This document shows, in pieces, positions 7,487 to 15,435 of a stretch of 64,000 bases of DNA. This DNA is from Polyangiaceae bacterium (GTDB taxonomy: Bacteria; Myxococcota_A; Polyangia; Polyangiales; Polyangiaceae). The position numbers were made by a program, and so were the translations under genes. Every line of letters begins with the position of its first letter. The stretch's first letter is position 1. The notes beneath the pieces were generated by a model. It did no database searches. It was not told where the DNA came from and saw only the letters and a list, made by a program, of their open reading frames with translations. The stretch is from the NCBI GenBank assembly GCA_041389725.1, contig JAWKRG010000005.1, forward strand, positions 1 to 64,000, written 5' to 3'.

Positions 7487-9742
7487 ATGCGGCGTTTGGT
7501 CATCGGAGTCGCTGCCGTCACGCTTGCGGCGTGCGGAGACGGCGAGGGCGACGAATTCGTCCCCGACGAGCCGATGCCGGACAAGGTCGACTTGTTTTCG
7601 GCGATCGACCCGCGCATCGGCACCGCGGGTGTGGGGTTTGGCGTCGGGTCCACCTATCCGGGGCCCGCGCTGCCCTTCGCCATGATTCATCCCAGCCCTG
7701 ACACGCGCACGAAGACCGGCGCCCTCGACTTCTATCATTGCGCTGGTTACTACGCCGAGGACCCGATCATCGGCGGCTTCTCCCTCTTGCACTTCGAGGG
7801 CACGGGCGTTCCGGATTACGGCACCGTGGGGCTGATGCCGACGCTAGGCATGAGCGAAGCGAAGCGCACGCAAGCGGGACACATGCGCGCCTTCGACAAG
7901 GGCAGCGAAGAGACGAAGCCCGGCTACTACGCGGCGGTCCTCGATGACGGCATTCGCGTCGAGATCACGTCGGCGCGGCGCGCAGCGCTCTTTCGCTTCA
8001 CCTTTCCCAGCTCCGGGGAGCCCGTGTTGCTGTTGGACCTCGCGCAGAAACTGAAAGGCACGATTCCCGCGGCCGACGTGACCCTGGACGCCGCGGGTTC
8101 CTTCGACGCCCATGTGCGTCACCTAGGCAGCATGAGCGGCGGTGCCGGTGGCTACGACGTGTTCGCGCGTGGCGTCGTCGACGTGAAGCCAACCGCAGTG
8201 GGCACCTTCGACGCAACCGGACTCAATCCGGGTTCCGTCAAGGTTGCTGGCGATCCGAGCGGTGGTGGCAGTGCTGAGACGCCCTTGGGCGCGTGGCTCG
8301 AGTTTCCCCAGGGCACGAAGGCCGTGACCTTGCGCATCGCAGTCAGCTTCGTGGACGCCGAGGGTGCGAAGAAGAACTTGCAGGACGAGGCCGCCGGTTT
8401 CGACTTCGATGGCATGCGCGCTGATGCCGAGGCGACATGGCGCGAGCTGATGAGCCGCGTGGAGATCCACGGTGCGAGCGACTACGACACCTCGCTGCAA
8501 GCGACGGCGCTCTATCACGCTGCGCTGATGCCGACGCTGACCAGTGATGCCGACGGGCGCTTCGTCGACGCCATGGGCAAGGTCCGCACGGGCACGCGCG
8601 ATCGCTACAACGACTTCTCGCTGTGGGACACGTACCGAACGCTGCATCCGTGGTGGATGCTGATGGAGGACGCGCGCAACGAGGCCTTCGTCGGATCGCT
8701 GGTGGACATGGCGGACGAAGGCGGCGCCGTGCCCGTGTGGGGCATCGGGCACGGGGATTCGAAGACCATGATCGGCTCCCCCGGCGAGATTGTGCTCAGC
8801 GAAGCGGCGCAGAAGGGCGTGCCCTTCGACGACGAGGCAAAGGCCTACACCTTGGCTCGCGTGGCGGCGTATCAAGCGTCGCCGGGACCCATCGGCGGCC
8901 GTGACGGCGATCTGCCCGACTACTTGCAGCACGGCTTCGTTCCGCAAGAAGCGAGCAACGGCTCCGTCTCGAAGACGCAAGAGTACGCGGTTGCGGATGC
9001 GGCGCTGGCAGCTTGGGCGCTCAGGCTGGGCAAGGATGCCGACGCCGAAGAGCTAGCCAAGCGGGGCAAGGGCTACGCCGCCGTGTACGACTCGGACCTG
9101 GGCTTCTTCCACGCGCGACGCGCCGACGGCAGCTTTGCGGCAATGGGCGCCCCCGAAGACATGAGCAACGATTACGTGGAGGGCAACGCCTGGCACTACT
9201 TGTGGATGGTGCCCCACGACCCCGACGGCCTGGCGGAAACCCTGGGCGGGCGCGACGCTGCTCTCACACGCCTGCGCGAGTTCTTCACAACGTCGAAAGA
9301 GGAAGTGCCGATCATCGGCGTGCGCAAACACTATTGGCCGTCGAACGAGCCGGACATCAACGCTCCGTTCTTGTTCGCCGCCTGGGGCAGCCCGCACGAG
9401 AGCTGGGACGCGGTGGATTGGATCGTCAACGACCTCTACGGCACTGGCGTGGACGGCATTCCGGGGAACGACGACGGCGGAACCATGAGCGCTTGGCTGC
9501 TGTTTGCTGGTGCAGGGCTCTATCCCGTCTCGGGTACGGACCAATACATCGTGAGTGTGCCGCGCTACCGGCGCATGGTGCTGAAGCGAACCGCGGGGGA
9601 TCTCGAGATCGAGACGAATCGCACGCCGCGCGCGGGCCTGCGGGTTCATCGCGTGCTACTCGACGGCCAAGCCGTCGCGGGGACCACGATTCGCCATGAG
9701 CAGCTGAGCGGTTCGCGCCATCTGCGCGTCGAACTCAGGTGA
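7487..9742 (+). CDS. GH92 alpha-1,2-mannosidase-like lipoprotein
   Basis: A 751-residue protein. The ATG at 7487 gives a lipoprotein signal (VAAVTLAACGDG). The length and motifs fit glycoside hydrolase family 92: DPRIGTAG near the N-terminus, FEGTGVPDYG, LWDTYRTLHPWWML, EGNAWHYLWMVPHD, and the C-terminal GNDDGGTMSAWLLFAGAGLYPV. GH92 enzymes are calcium-dependent exo-mannosidases that trim alpha-mannose from N-glycans and related glycans. A lipoprotein anchor places it on the cell surface or in the periplasm. It converges with a PNGase F-type gene (9834-10958), which suggests joint use on high-mannose N-glycoproteins. Metal and acid/base residues were not individually assigned. Confidence 0.9.
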   Translation: MRRLVIGVAAVTLAACGDGEGDEFVPDEPMPDKVDLFSAIDPRIGTAGVGFGVGSTYPGPALPFAMIHPSPDTRTKTGALDFYHCAGYYAEDPIIGGFSLLHFEGTGVPDYGTVGLMPTLGMSEAKRTQAGHMRAFDKGSEETKPGYYAAVLDDGIRVEITSARRAALFRFTFPSSGEPVLLLDLAQKLKGTIPAADVTLDAAGSFDAHVRHLGSMSGGAGGYDVFARGVVDVKPTAVGTFDATGLNPGSVKVAGDPSGGGSAETPLGAWLEFPQGTKAVTLRIAVSFVDAEGAKKNLQDEAAGFDFDGMRADAEATWRELMSRVEIHGASDYDTSLQATALYHAALMPTLTSDADGRFVDAMGKVRTGTRDRYNDFSLWDTYRTLHPWWMLMEDARNEAFVGSLVDMADEGGAVPVWGIGHGDSKTMIGSPGEIVLSEAAQKGVPFDDEAKAYTLARVAAYQASPGPIGGRDGDLPDYLQHGFVPQEASNGSVSKTQEYAVADAALAAWALRLGKDADAEELAKRGKGYAAVYDSDLGFFHARRADGSFAAMGAPEDMSNDYVEGNAWHYLWMVPHDPDGLAETLGGRDAALTRLREFFTTSKEEVPIIGVRKHYWPSNEPDINAPFLFAAWGSPHESWDAVDWIVNDLYGTGVDGIPGNDDGGTMSAWLLFAGAGLYPVSGTDQYIVSVPRYRRMVLKRTAGDLEIETNRTPRAGLRVHRVLLDGQAVAGTTIRHEQLSGSRHLRVELR

Positions 9743-9754
9743 ACACCGCACACG

Positions 9755-9779
9755 GTTGCGCTTGGGTTCAAGACGCAAC
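9755..9779. terminator. Hairpin between convergent GH92 and PNGase F genes
   Basis: GTTGCGCTTG pairs with CAAG-A-CGCAAC around a GGTT loop, giving a 10-bp stem with a single bulged A. It lies 12 bases after the GH92 stop and before the end of the convergent gene. No clear U-tract follows, so a bidirectional terminator is likely but not certain. Confidence 0.5.
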
Positions 9780-9833
9780 GCTGCCGACCTTCACGTCTGG
9801 CACCGCGATCGGCGGAGACCGGTCAGACGAGGG

Positions 9834-10958
9834 TCACGGCTGTCCGAAGGCGAACAGCAGCGCACTGATCCGCCAGCTGCCGCCCTTGGCTACGTCGCTG
9901 ATGGTCCAACGGAACGTGTGCGGACCCGGCGTGGCGAAGGCGGCAGGCTCGTAGACCAGCGGCGGCGTGACACTGCCGGGGCACCAGTTTGCGCGCGGCG
10001 CTTTGACGCTGGAGATGGCGCCGCAAGGGTTCTCGGTGCAGTAGTCGAAGCCGCCTGTGCTCGGCCCTTGATGCGCCAGGGTGCAGAGATCGGCGCAGTC
10101 CGCCCGCCAGGGAGTCATGCTCGCAATGCTCTGGTCGTCCGCGAAGAGTTCGTGGCTGCGTGTGCAGAACTCTTCCGCCGGACCGATGCACCCCGCAGCG
10201 GGGCTCACGCCGCCGTGACCAGTCACACGATACTCGAGGCGCGTTGCGGTCGTACCGGCAGGCACGTCGAAGGCAATCGCCGCCGGTGACGTGGCCTCGG
10301 TCTGGGTGCCATTGAACAGCGGCACCACCGCGAGCACTTGCCGGGGCGGCGTTCCCGGGACGACGTCGACGTGCGCGGAGACGAACCAACCACCATCGGA
10401 GCCAGACACTTGCCCAGCGGCGTCGGACCAAGTCGAAATCCGTGCGTGCAGGTCATGCTTTCCGGGCCGTGCGTTCGCCACGTCGGTCAGGTCGACCTCG
10501 AAGTGCAGCGGCCCACCGAAGGGCGTGATCGCGCGCACCAGTTCGATGGCAGGAGGGTCGGTTGCTGGCGTCGCAGGCTCATCCAGAGTGAACTCGAAGT
10601 TGCGATCGAACGCGTCGCAGTCCGCGGGCCAGTTTTGCCCGCTGGGCGGCGGGTTGTCCTTCCAGCTGTCGAAGGGAAAGCAAGTCGTGTTCAGGTCTAC
10701 GACCAGGGTCACCTTCTCGAACGAACCTGCACCGAAATCGACCATCGTCTCGGCGTGCTGGAAGTTGGGTTTGGCGCTGTCGCTATTGATGCGTACGCGA
10801 TCGAAGGCATCGACGACGTAGGGTTGAGTCGCGGTGGCGTCCTCATCCGCCCCTGCATCGGCGTCGCTGCCAGCGTCTGCGGCCGCGCTCCTCGACGGGG
10901 CGCCGCTTTCCCCGCACGCCACCGTCAGGAATGCCACCACCAGCCACGGCAACCGCAT
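9834..10958 (-). CDS. Peptide-N-glycosidase F-like lipoprotein (PNGase F family)
   Basis: A 374-residue protein. The ATG at 10958 starts a lipoprotein signal (VVAFLTVACGES); a TTG three codons upstream is less likely. The mature protein has the two-lobe layout of PNGase F. The first lobe has VVDAFDRVRI, DAFDRNFEF and LVRAITPFGGP. The second has YRVTGHGG, EEFCTRSH, a TPWRADC segment and RANWCPGS. In PNGase F the catalytic Asp sits in a W/F-D-R motif, which matches the Asp of DAFDR here (inference by position). The enzyme would release N-linked glycans from Asn. Its convergent neighbour is a GH92 mannosidase, so the pair could deglycosylate host or prey glycoproteins. Confidence 0.85.
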   Translation of the reverse strand: MRLPWLVVAFLTVACGESGAPSRSAAADAGSDADAGADEDATATQPYVVDAFDRVRINSDSAKPNFQHAETMVDFGAGSFEKVTLVVDLNTTCFPFDSWKDNPPPSGQNWPADCDAFDRNFEFTLDEPATPATDPPAIELVRAITPFGGPLHFEVDLTDVANARPGKHDLHARISTWSDAAGQVSGSDGGWFVSAHVDVVPGTPPRQVLAVVPLFNGTQTEATSPAAIAFDVPAGTTATRLEYRVTGHGGVSPAAGCIGPAEEFCTRSHELFADDQSIASMTPWRADCADLCTLAHQGPSTGGFDYCTENPCGAISSVKAPRANWCPGSVTPPLVYEPAAFATPGPHTFRWTISDVAKGGSWRISALLFAFGQP

Positions 10959-11038
10959 GGATCTCAAGGTAGCACGGAGGGCCCAGCTTCCGTCCGTTGA
11001 CGGGGGTGCGGGTCCGGGCGCAACATGACACAGTCGAC

Positions 11039-14000
11039 ATGGCCAGGTCCTGCGCGCAATGCGGCAACCAGGTGGACGTCGAGCGTTTCTGCCCGACGTG
11101 CGGCGCGGAGCAACTGGAGACCGGGCCCGACGCAGATCCCCTGATCGGCCGCGTCGTTGCGGAGCGCTATCAGGTACTGGAGTTGGTCAACTCCGGGGGC
11201 ATGGGCCGGATCTATCGCGGCGTCCAGCGCGTGCTCGATCGTCCGGTGGCCATCAAGTGCATTTTGCCGAGCTTGATCGAAGACGAGGAAACGGCGGTGA
11301 GGTTCCTCGAAGAGGCTCGGGTCGCGAGTCGCCTCAACCACCCGAACATCGTCAGCATCTACGACTTCGGGCGAGCGTCCGCGGCGGACGGCGGCTACTC
11401 GTTCTTGGTGATGGAGTACCTCAGCGGCCAGGACTTGGCCGAGGTGCTCGACCTGGAGCCCCTGCTGCCTCTGCCCCAGGTCGTCGACATCATCGAGCAG
11501 ACCTTGGGAGCGCTGGCGGAGGCGCACGAGCACGGCATTGCGCATCGTGACATCAAGCCCGGCAACCTGATGCTCGAGAGCCGCCGGCGAGGCGGATACC
11601 ACGTCAAGCTGATCGACTTCGGGATCGCTCGCTTGCGCGATCGGCGACGTTTGACCCAGGTGGGCATCGTGATCGGCACTCCGCAGTACATGCCCTTGGA
11701 GAAACTGCGCGGTGAGGAGCCGGGAGCGGCTGGGGATCTCTTCGCCGTCAGCGTGATGCTGTACGAGATGCTGACGGGGCAGCTGCCGTTCCCGGGGCCC
11801 ACGGCGATGGACGTCGTGCGTCAGCAGATGCAACCCGGCGCGATGCTCGATCCCCGCGCGGTCGCGCCCGATCGAGACATTCCCGACCATTTGGCTCACG
11901 CCTGCATGCGCGGTCTTTTGCGGGAGCCTGGACACCGCTTCCCGGATGCGTTGTCGATGGCCCTCGCCATTGCGGAGCCCGGGGACCGGGCCGCGCTTCG
12001 CGCATCGCGCATGCCCGGGCGGCAAGCACCGACGGAAGCCGATGTCCGCCGCGCCATCACGCAGGCCACGCGCCGAGACCGCACCACGATGGAGGAATCC
12101 GCGGAGGGTGACGAGGACGCGCTGCGGGGTCGCGCTCCCTGGGCGACGCAACTGCTCGCCGCCGATCGTCCCACGTTGATTTGGGGGCGGCCGGGTGTGG
12201 GGCGCACCTGGCTCGTGGAGAGGGGCGTGCGAGAACTCCGCCGCCGTGGGATCTTCGCCGAGCGAATCGAAGCGCCCCCGCGTCCGCTCGATCAGATCGG
12301 GTACGGTGGGCTACGCAAGATCCTGCGCCAACTGATGCACTGGCGGAGCGAGGAGGAGCTTCGTACCGCCATCGAAGCCATTGATGATGTGGCGCTTCAC
12401 GACGCACTGCAGGGCATCTTCAACAAGGCTGGCACGGTGCAAGCTGACGCCGCGGCGGTGCGCGCCGGTGCGCAATTGGCGCTGCGCTGGGCCATCGAGC
12501 ACACCACCACGGTACGGGATCGAAAGCCCTTCGTGCTCGTGTTGGACGACCTGGACCGCCTCGACGGAGCATCCTTTCAGGCCGTTGCCGACTTCTTGGG
12601 GGCGGGCCGGATGCCTGGATTCGCGCTGTGGATGACCGCAGCGAATACGCTGGCGGGCACCTTGCCCGTGTCGGTGCTTCGACAGCAACTCCGAGGCTGG
12701 TCACGTGAACAAGCCTTGGAGCAACTTGGGGAGCAACGCGGCCTATTGCAGCGTAGCGACAACGAGATCGAGCCCATGTATGTGGAGCAGCTCGTCGCCA
12801 GCTTCGAGGACGACTCCTGGTCGGCACCGGTCAACATGAGTGAAGCGGTGGAGCAGCGACTGCGGGTATTGCCACCGGACGCCATTTGCACGCTGCAGGC
12901 CTTGGCCGTGTGCGGACCCAGTACAGTAGAGGTCCTTGCTCGAGTGGTCGAGCACCCCGAGGATGCGCACTCCAGCCTGCTGCCCCTCGCCGAGCTGGGA
13001 CTGATCGATGCCGAGGAGGGCCGTGTTCGCTTCACGCACCCGCTCATCGCCGAGGCGACATTGCGCTTGGCCCCGGTGGGTGCGCTGTCCGCCGTTCATG
13101 AGCGCGCCGCTGCCATCGCCGAAGAACGCAAGCAAAGCGTGGAGGTGCAGGCCTATCACGCGCTGCGGGGTCGCCCCGACTTCGAGGCTTTCCTGCTGGT
13201 CGAGGAATGCGTTCGCTTGCGCTTGCGCCGGGGTGACTTGGGATCCGCGATCGCCGCTCTGGAAGACGGCATCGAAGCTGCACGCACATTGCTGCTCCGC
13301 GATGAGGATGAAATCGCCAAGAGCGGCTGGCTGGTGTTCGGTCGCAAGCTTGGCGAGCTCTTGCGCAGCGTTGGGAGAGTGCGCGACGCAGCGCGCGTGT
13401 TGGCGGAAGCCCTGGATTTGACGGAGCCGAACTCTTCAGCCCGTGCTCACATTCTTGGCCAGCTTGCCCGCGTCGCCGAGAGCGAACGCCGCAAGGTGGA
13501 GCGCGAGATACTCGCCGCCGAGGCACTGCGAATCGCGGAAGTGGTGGGCGAGTCTCAGCTGGCAAGCGAGCTTCGCGGTTGGGACGCCCCGCCAGCGCAG
13601 GCAGAGGTCCACCCCCCGTCGGCTTCGCGACCCGGCTCTCGACGACCACATCGAGCCACGGGTCAACGCGTGCTCGTGGTCGAGGACGACCGCGAGCTGG
13701 CTCGCGCCCTGGGTCGCTGGCTTCGTCGCAAGGGACACGACGTCACGCTCTGCTACTCCGTGGCAGACGCGTCGGCTCTCGAGACGACCTTCGCCTGTGG
13801 GATCTTCGACGTCATGCTGCCCGACGGTTCCGGTTTGGAACTTGCCGAAGCGATGCGCGACGCCGGCAAGGTCGAGTCGCTCGTGTTCTTCACCTCGTCG
13901 GAAGAGGCGGGCGTCGCGGCCATCGCCGAGTCCCTGGGTCAGATGGTGCGGAAGTCGCGCGGGTTGCTGGAGCTGGAGGCCGTCGTGGATGCCGCTCTGC

Positions 14001-14056
14001 CTAGCGTTGCGCCTCCCGCACACCCGTCGGCGCACAGCCGCTCCCGCGGGGCATAG
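11039..14056 (+). CDS. Ser/Thr protein kinase - AAA-type ATPase - response-regulator receiver protein
   Basis: A 1005-residue protein. The ATG at 11039 is followed by a zinc ribbon (Cys5, Cys8, Cys18, Cys21). The kinase domain runs from about residue 44 to 310: Gly loop SGGMG, Lys73 in VAIK, HRDIKPGN near 168, DFG near 195 and GTPQYMPLEK in place of the usual SPE. A STAND/ORC-like ATPase follows, with Walker A GRPGVGRT near residue 383 and Walker B FVLVLDDLD, then helical repeats. The C-terminal receiver domain starts near residue 877 (VLVVEDD) with phospho-acceptor Asp924 in FDVMLPDGSG and a Lys in VRKS. The architecture links Ser/Thr phosphorylation with a His-Asp relay receiver. No sensor domain is visible, so the input is unknown. 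Confidence 0.9.
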   Translation: MARSCAQCGNQVDVERFCPTCGAEQLETGPDADPLIGRVVAERYQVLELVNSGGMGRIYRGVQRVLDRPVAIKCILPSLIEDEETAVRFLEEARVASRLNHPNIVSIYDFGRASAADGGYSFLVMEYLSGQDLAEVLDLEPLLPLPQVVDIIEQTLGALAEAHEHGIAHRDIKPGNLMLESRRRGGYHVKLIDFGIARLRDRRRLTQVGIVIGTPQYMPLEKLRGEEPGAAGDLFAVSVMLYEMLTGQLPFPGPTAMDVVRQQMQPGAMLDPRAVAPDRDIPDHLAHACMRGLLREPGHRFPDALSMALAIAEPGDRAALRASRMPGRQAPTEADVRRAITQATRRDRTTMEESAEGDEDALRGRAPWATQLLAADRPTLIWGRPGVGRTWLVERGVRELRRRGIFAERIEAPPRPLDQIGYGGLRKILRQLMHWRSEEELRTAIEAIDDVALHDALQGIFNKAGTVQADAAAVRAGAQLALRWAIEHTTTVRDRKPFVLVLDDLDRLDGASFQAVADFLGAGRMPGFALWMTAANTLAGTLPVSVLRQQLRGWSREQALEQLGEQRGLLQRSDNEIEPMYVEQLVASFEDDSWSAPVNMSEAVEQRLRVLPPDAICTLQALAVCGPSTVEVLARVVEHPEDAHSSLLPLAELGLIDAEEGRVRFTHPLIAEATLRLAPVGALSAVHERAAAIAEERKQSVEVQAYHALRGRPDFEAFLLVEECVRLRLRRGDLGSAIAALEDGIEAARTLLLRDEDEIAKSGWLVFGRKLGELLRSVGRVRDAARVLAEALDLTEPNSSARAHILGQLARVAESERRKVEREILAAEALRIAEVVGESQLASELRGWDAPPAQAEVHPPSASRPGSRRPHRATGQRVLVVEDDRELARALGRWLRRKGHDVTLCYSVADASALETTFACGIFDVMLPDGSGLELAEAMRDAGKVESLVFFTSSEEAGVAAIAESLGQMVRKSRGLLELEAVVDAALPSVAPPAHPSAHSRSRGA

Positions 14057-14207
14057 CGTCTCGACGCGCGCTAGAAGCCCGGCCCAACTGGGTGAAGGAG
14101 TGATTCGCGGGTCGCGGCCAAGTGAAGGGATCGTTCACCCCCGCCCCTGGCTTTTCCCCACATCCGACCCACACCGGCCTGGCGTGCGCCTTGCTACAGT
14201 TGGTCCC

Positions 14208-15383
14208 ATGCGCGCGATCATCATTTTGGGGCTGGCAATGGTCACTGGCTGCGGGGGGGACGATTCGTCCACCAACGCGACGGGCGGAAGCGGTGCAGCG
14301 GCAGGGGGTGGCGGCCAAGCCGCTGGCGGCGGGAGCAGCGGCGACGCGGGCAGCGGCGCGACAGGGGCCAGTGGTGCGTCGAGCGGTGGCAGCTCGAGCG
14401 GTGGCAGCTCGAGTGGAGGTACCTCGAGCGGAGGCAGCTCGAGCGGCGGCAGCTCGAGTGGTGGTGCCGCATCCACGGGTCTGTCCGCCAAGTACCCCGG
14501 TGACGTGGGCATGGCGCAGGACCCCGATGTGATCTGGTTCGAGGACTTCGAGCAGGCGAGCGTCGGCGCCGTGGTCGCGCGCTACGACGACGCGAAGCAA
14601 TCGGGACTTGCTTTGGACCCCGACGTTCCCCCGGGAAGCAGCGGCAAGCAAAGCATGAAGATGACTGCCAACGGCTCTGGACCGAACGCGGTAGATCTCT
14701 ACAAGCGATTCACCACGGGCTACGACGAGTGGTTCGTTCGCTACTACGCCAAGTACCAGGGCGGCGTGCAGTGGCATCACACGGGTGTGTGGGTAGGTGG
14801 GTACAACCCATCCACGACCTATCCAAGTCCGAATGCAGGATTGAAGCCGAACGGTGACGACCGTTTCAGTGTGTCCATCGAGCCGATCACCAGTGGCGCG
14901 AATCCGCGACTCGACTTCTACAACTACTGGATGAAAATGCACTCATGGATGGACAATCCCTCGGGATCGACCGCCTACTACGGCAACGCGCTGGCGCACG
15001 ATGGCAACTTCAAGGTCGATGACGACGCCTGGATGTGCGTCGAGATTCACGTGAAGATCAACCCCAGCGCCAGCTCTGGCGCGGGTGCCGAGCTTGGCGT
15101 GTGGAAGAACGATCAAAGCGTGATCCAGTACGATGACCAGAAGCCCCTGGGCTATTGGATCAAAGACAAATTCTGTCCGGACGGTGCGACGTCCACGTCG
15201 TGCACGAACTACCCGCCGTCACCGGGCACCACCAAGATCCCCTTGGATTTGCAGTACCGCAACACTGCGGCTCTCAAGTTGAACTATTTCTGGCCGCAGA
15301 ACTACATCACGAGCGGCGGCGCCGGGAACGTGAAGTACGACCACATGATCGTCGCCAAGAGCCGAGTCGGCTGCATGCAGTAG
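14208..15383 (+). CDS. Lipoprotein with Ser/Gly repeat linker and jelly-roll domain
   Basis: A 391-residue protein. The ATG at 14208 gives the signal LGLAMVTGCGGDD. The linker (residues 18-90) is rich in Gly, Ser and Ala and includes six 15-bp repeats. The globular domain starts with VIWFEDFEQ, contains FVRYYAKYQGGVQWHH, a WMCVEIHVKI strand, LGVWKNDQ and LNYFWPQNY, and ends in CMQ. The W-C-V-E strand and W-(K/L)-(N/D)-(D/G) turn match the 3145 protein, so it belongs to the same jelly-roll group. Carbohydrate binding or lyase activity is possible but unproved. Confidence 0.65.
   Translation: MRAIIILGLAMVTGCGGDDSSTNATGGSGAAAGGGGQAAGGGSSGDAGSGATGASGASSGGSSSGGSSSGGTSSGGSSSGGSSSGGAASTGLSAKYPGDVGMAQDPDVIWFEDFEQASVGAVVARYDDAKQSGLALDPDVPPGSSGKQSMKMTANGSGPNAVDLYKRFTTGYDEWFVRYYAKYQGGVQWHHTGVWVGGYNPSTTYPSPNAGLKPNGDDRFSVSIEPITSGANPRLDFYNYWMKMHSWMDNPSGSTAYYGNALAHDGNFKVDDDAWMCVEIHVKINPSASSGAGAELGVWKNDQSVIQYDDQKPLGYWIKDKFCPDGATSTSCTNYPPSPGTTKIPLDLQYRNTAALKLNYFWPQNYITSGGAGNVKYDHMIVAKSRVGCMQ
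14379..14468 (+). repeat. Six 15-bp repeats encoding SSGGS
   Basis: The unit is approximately TCGAGCGGTGGCAGC, in frame. It occurs six times with a few third-position changes and an ACC or GCC replacing AGC. It encodes the flexible part of the lipoprotein linker. Confidence 0.85.
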
Positions 15384-15435
15384 TGGCGGGGATTCCGGCT
15401 GCCGGGGTCGACGGCCACCGTGCTACGATAGTCGG

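Noticed and set aside
6104..7792. Long minus-strand open frame (562 codons)
   Set aside because: It covers the repeat protein and the start of GH92, both with clear plus-strand motifs; this frame has no domain.
10964..12151. Minus-strand frame inside the kinase gene
   Set aside because: Shadow of the Ser/Thr kinase; the kinase motifs are unmistakable.
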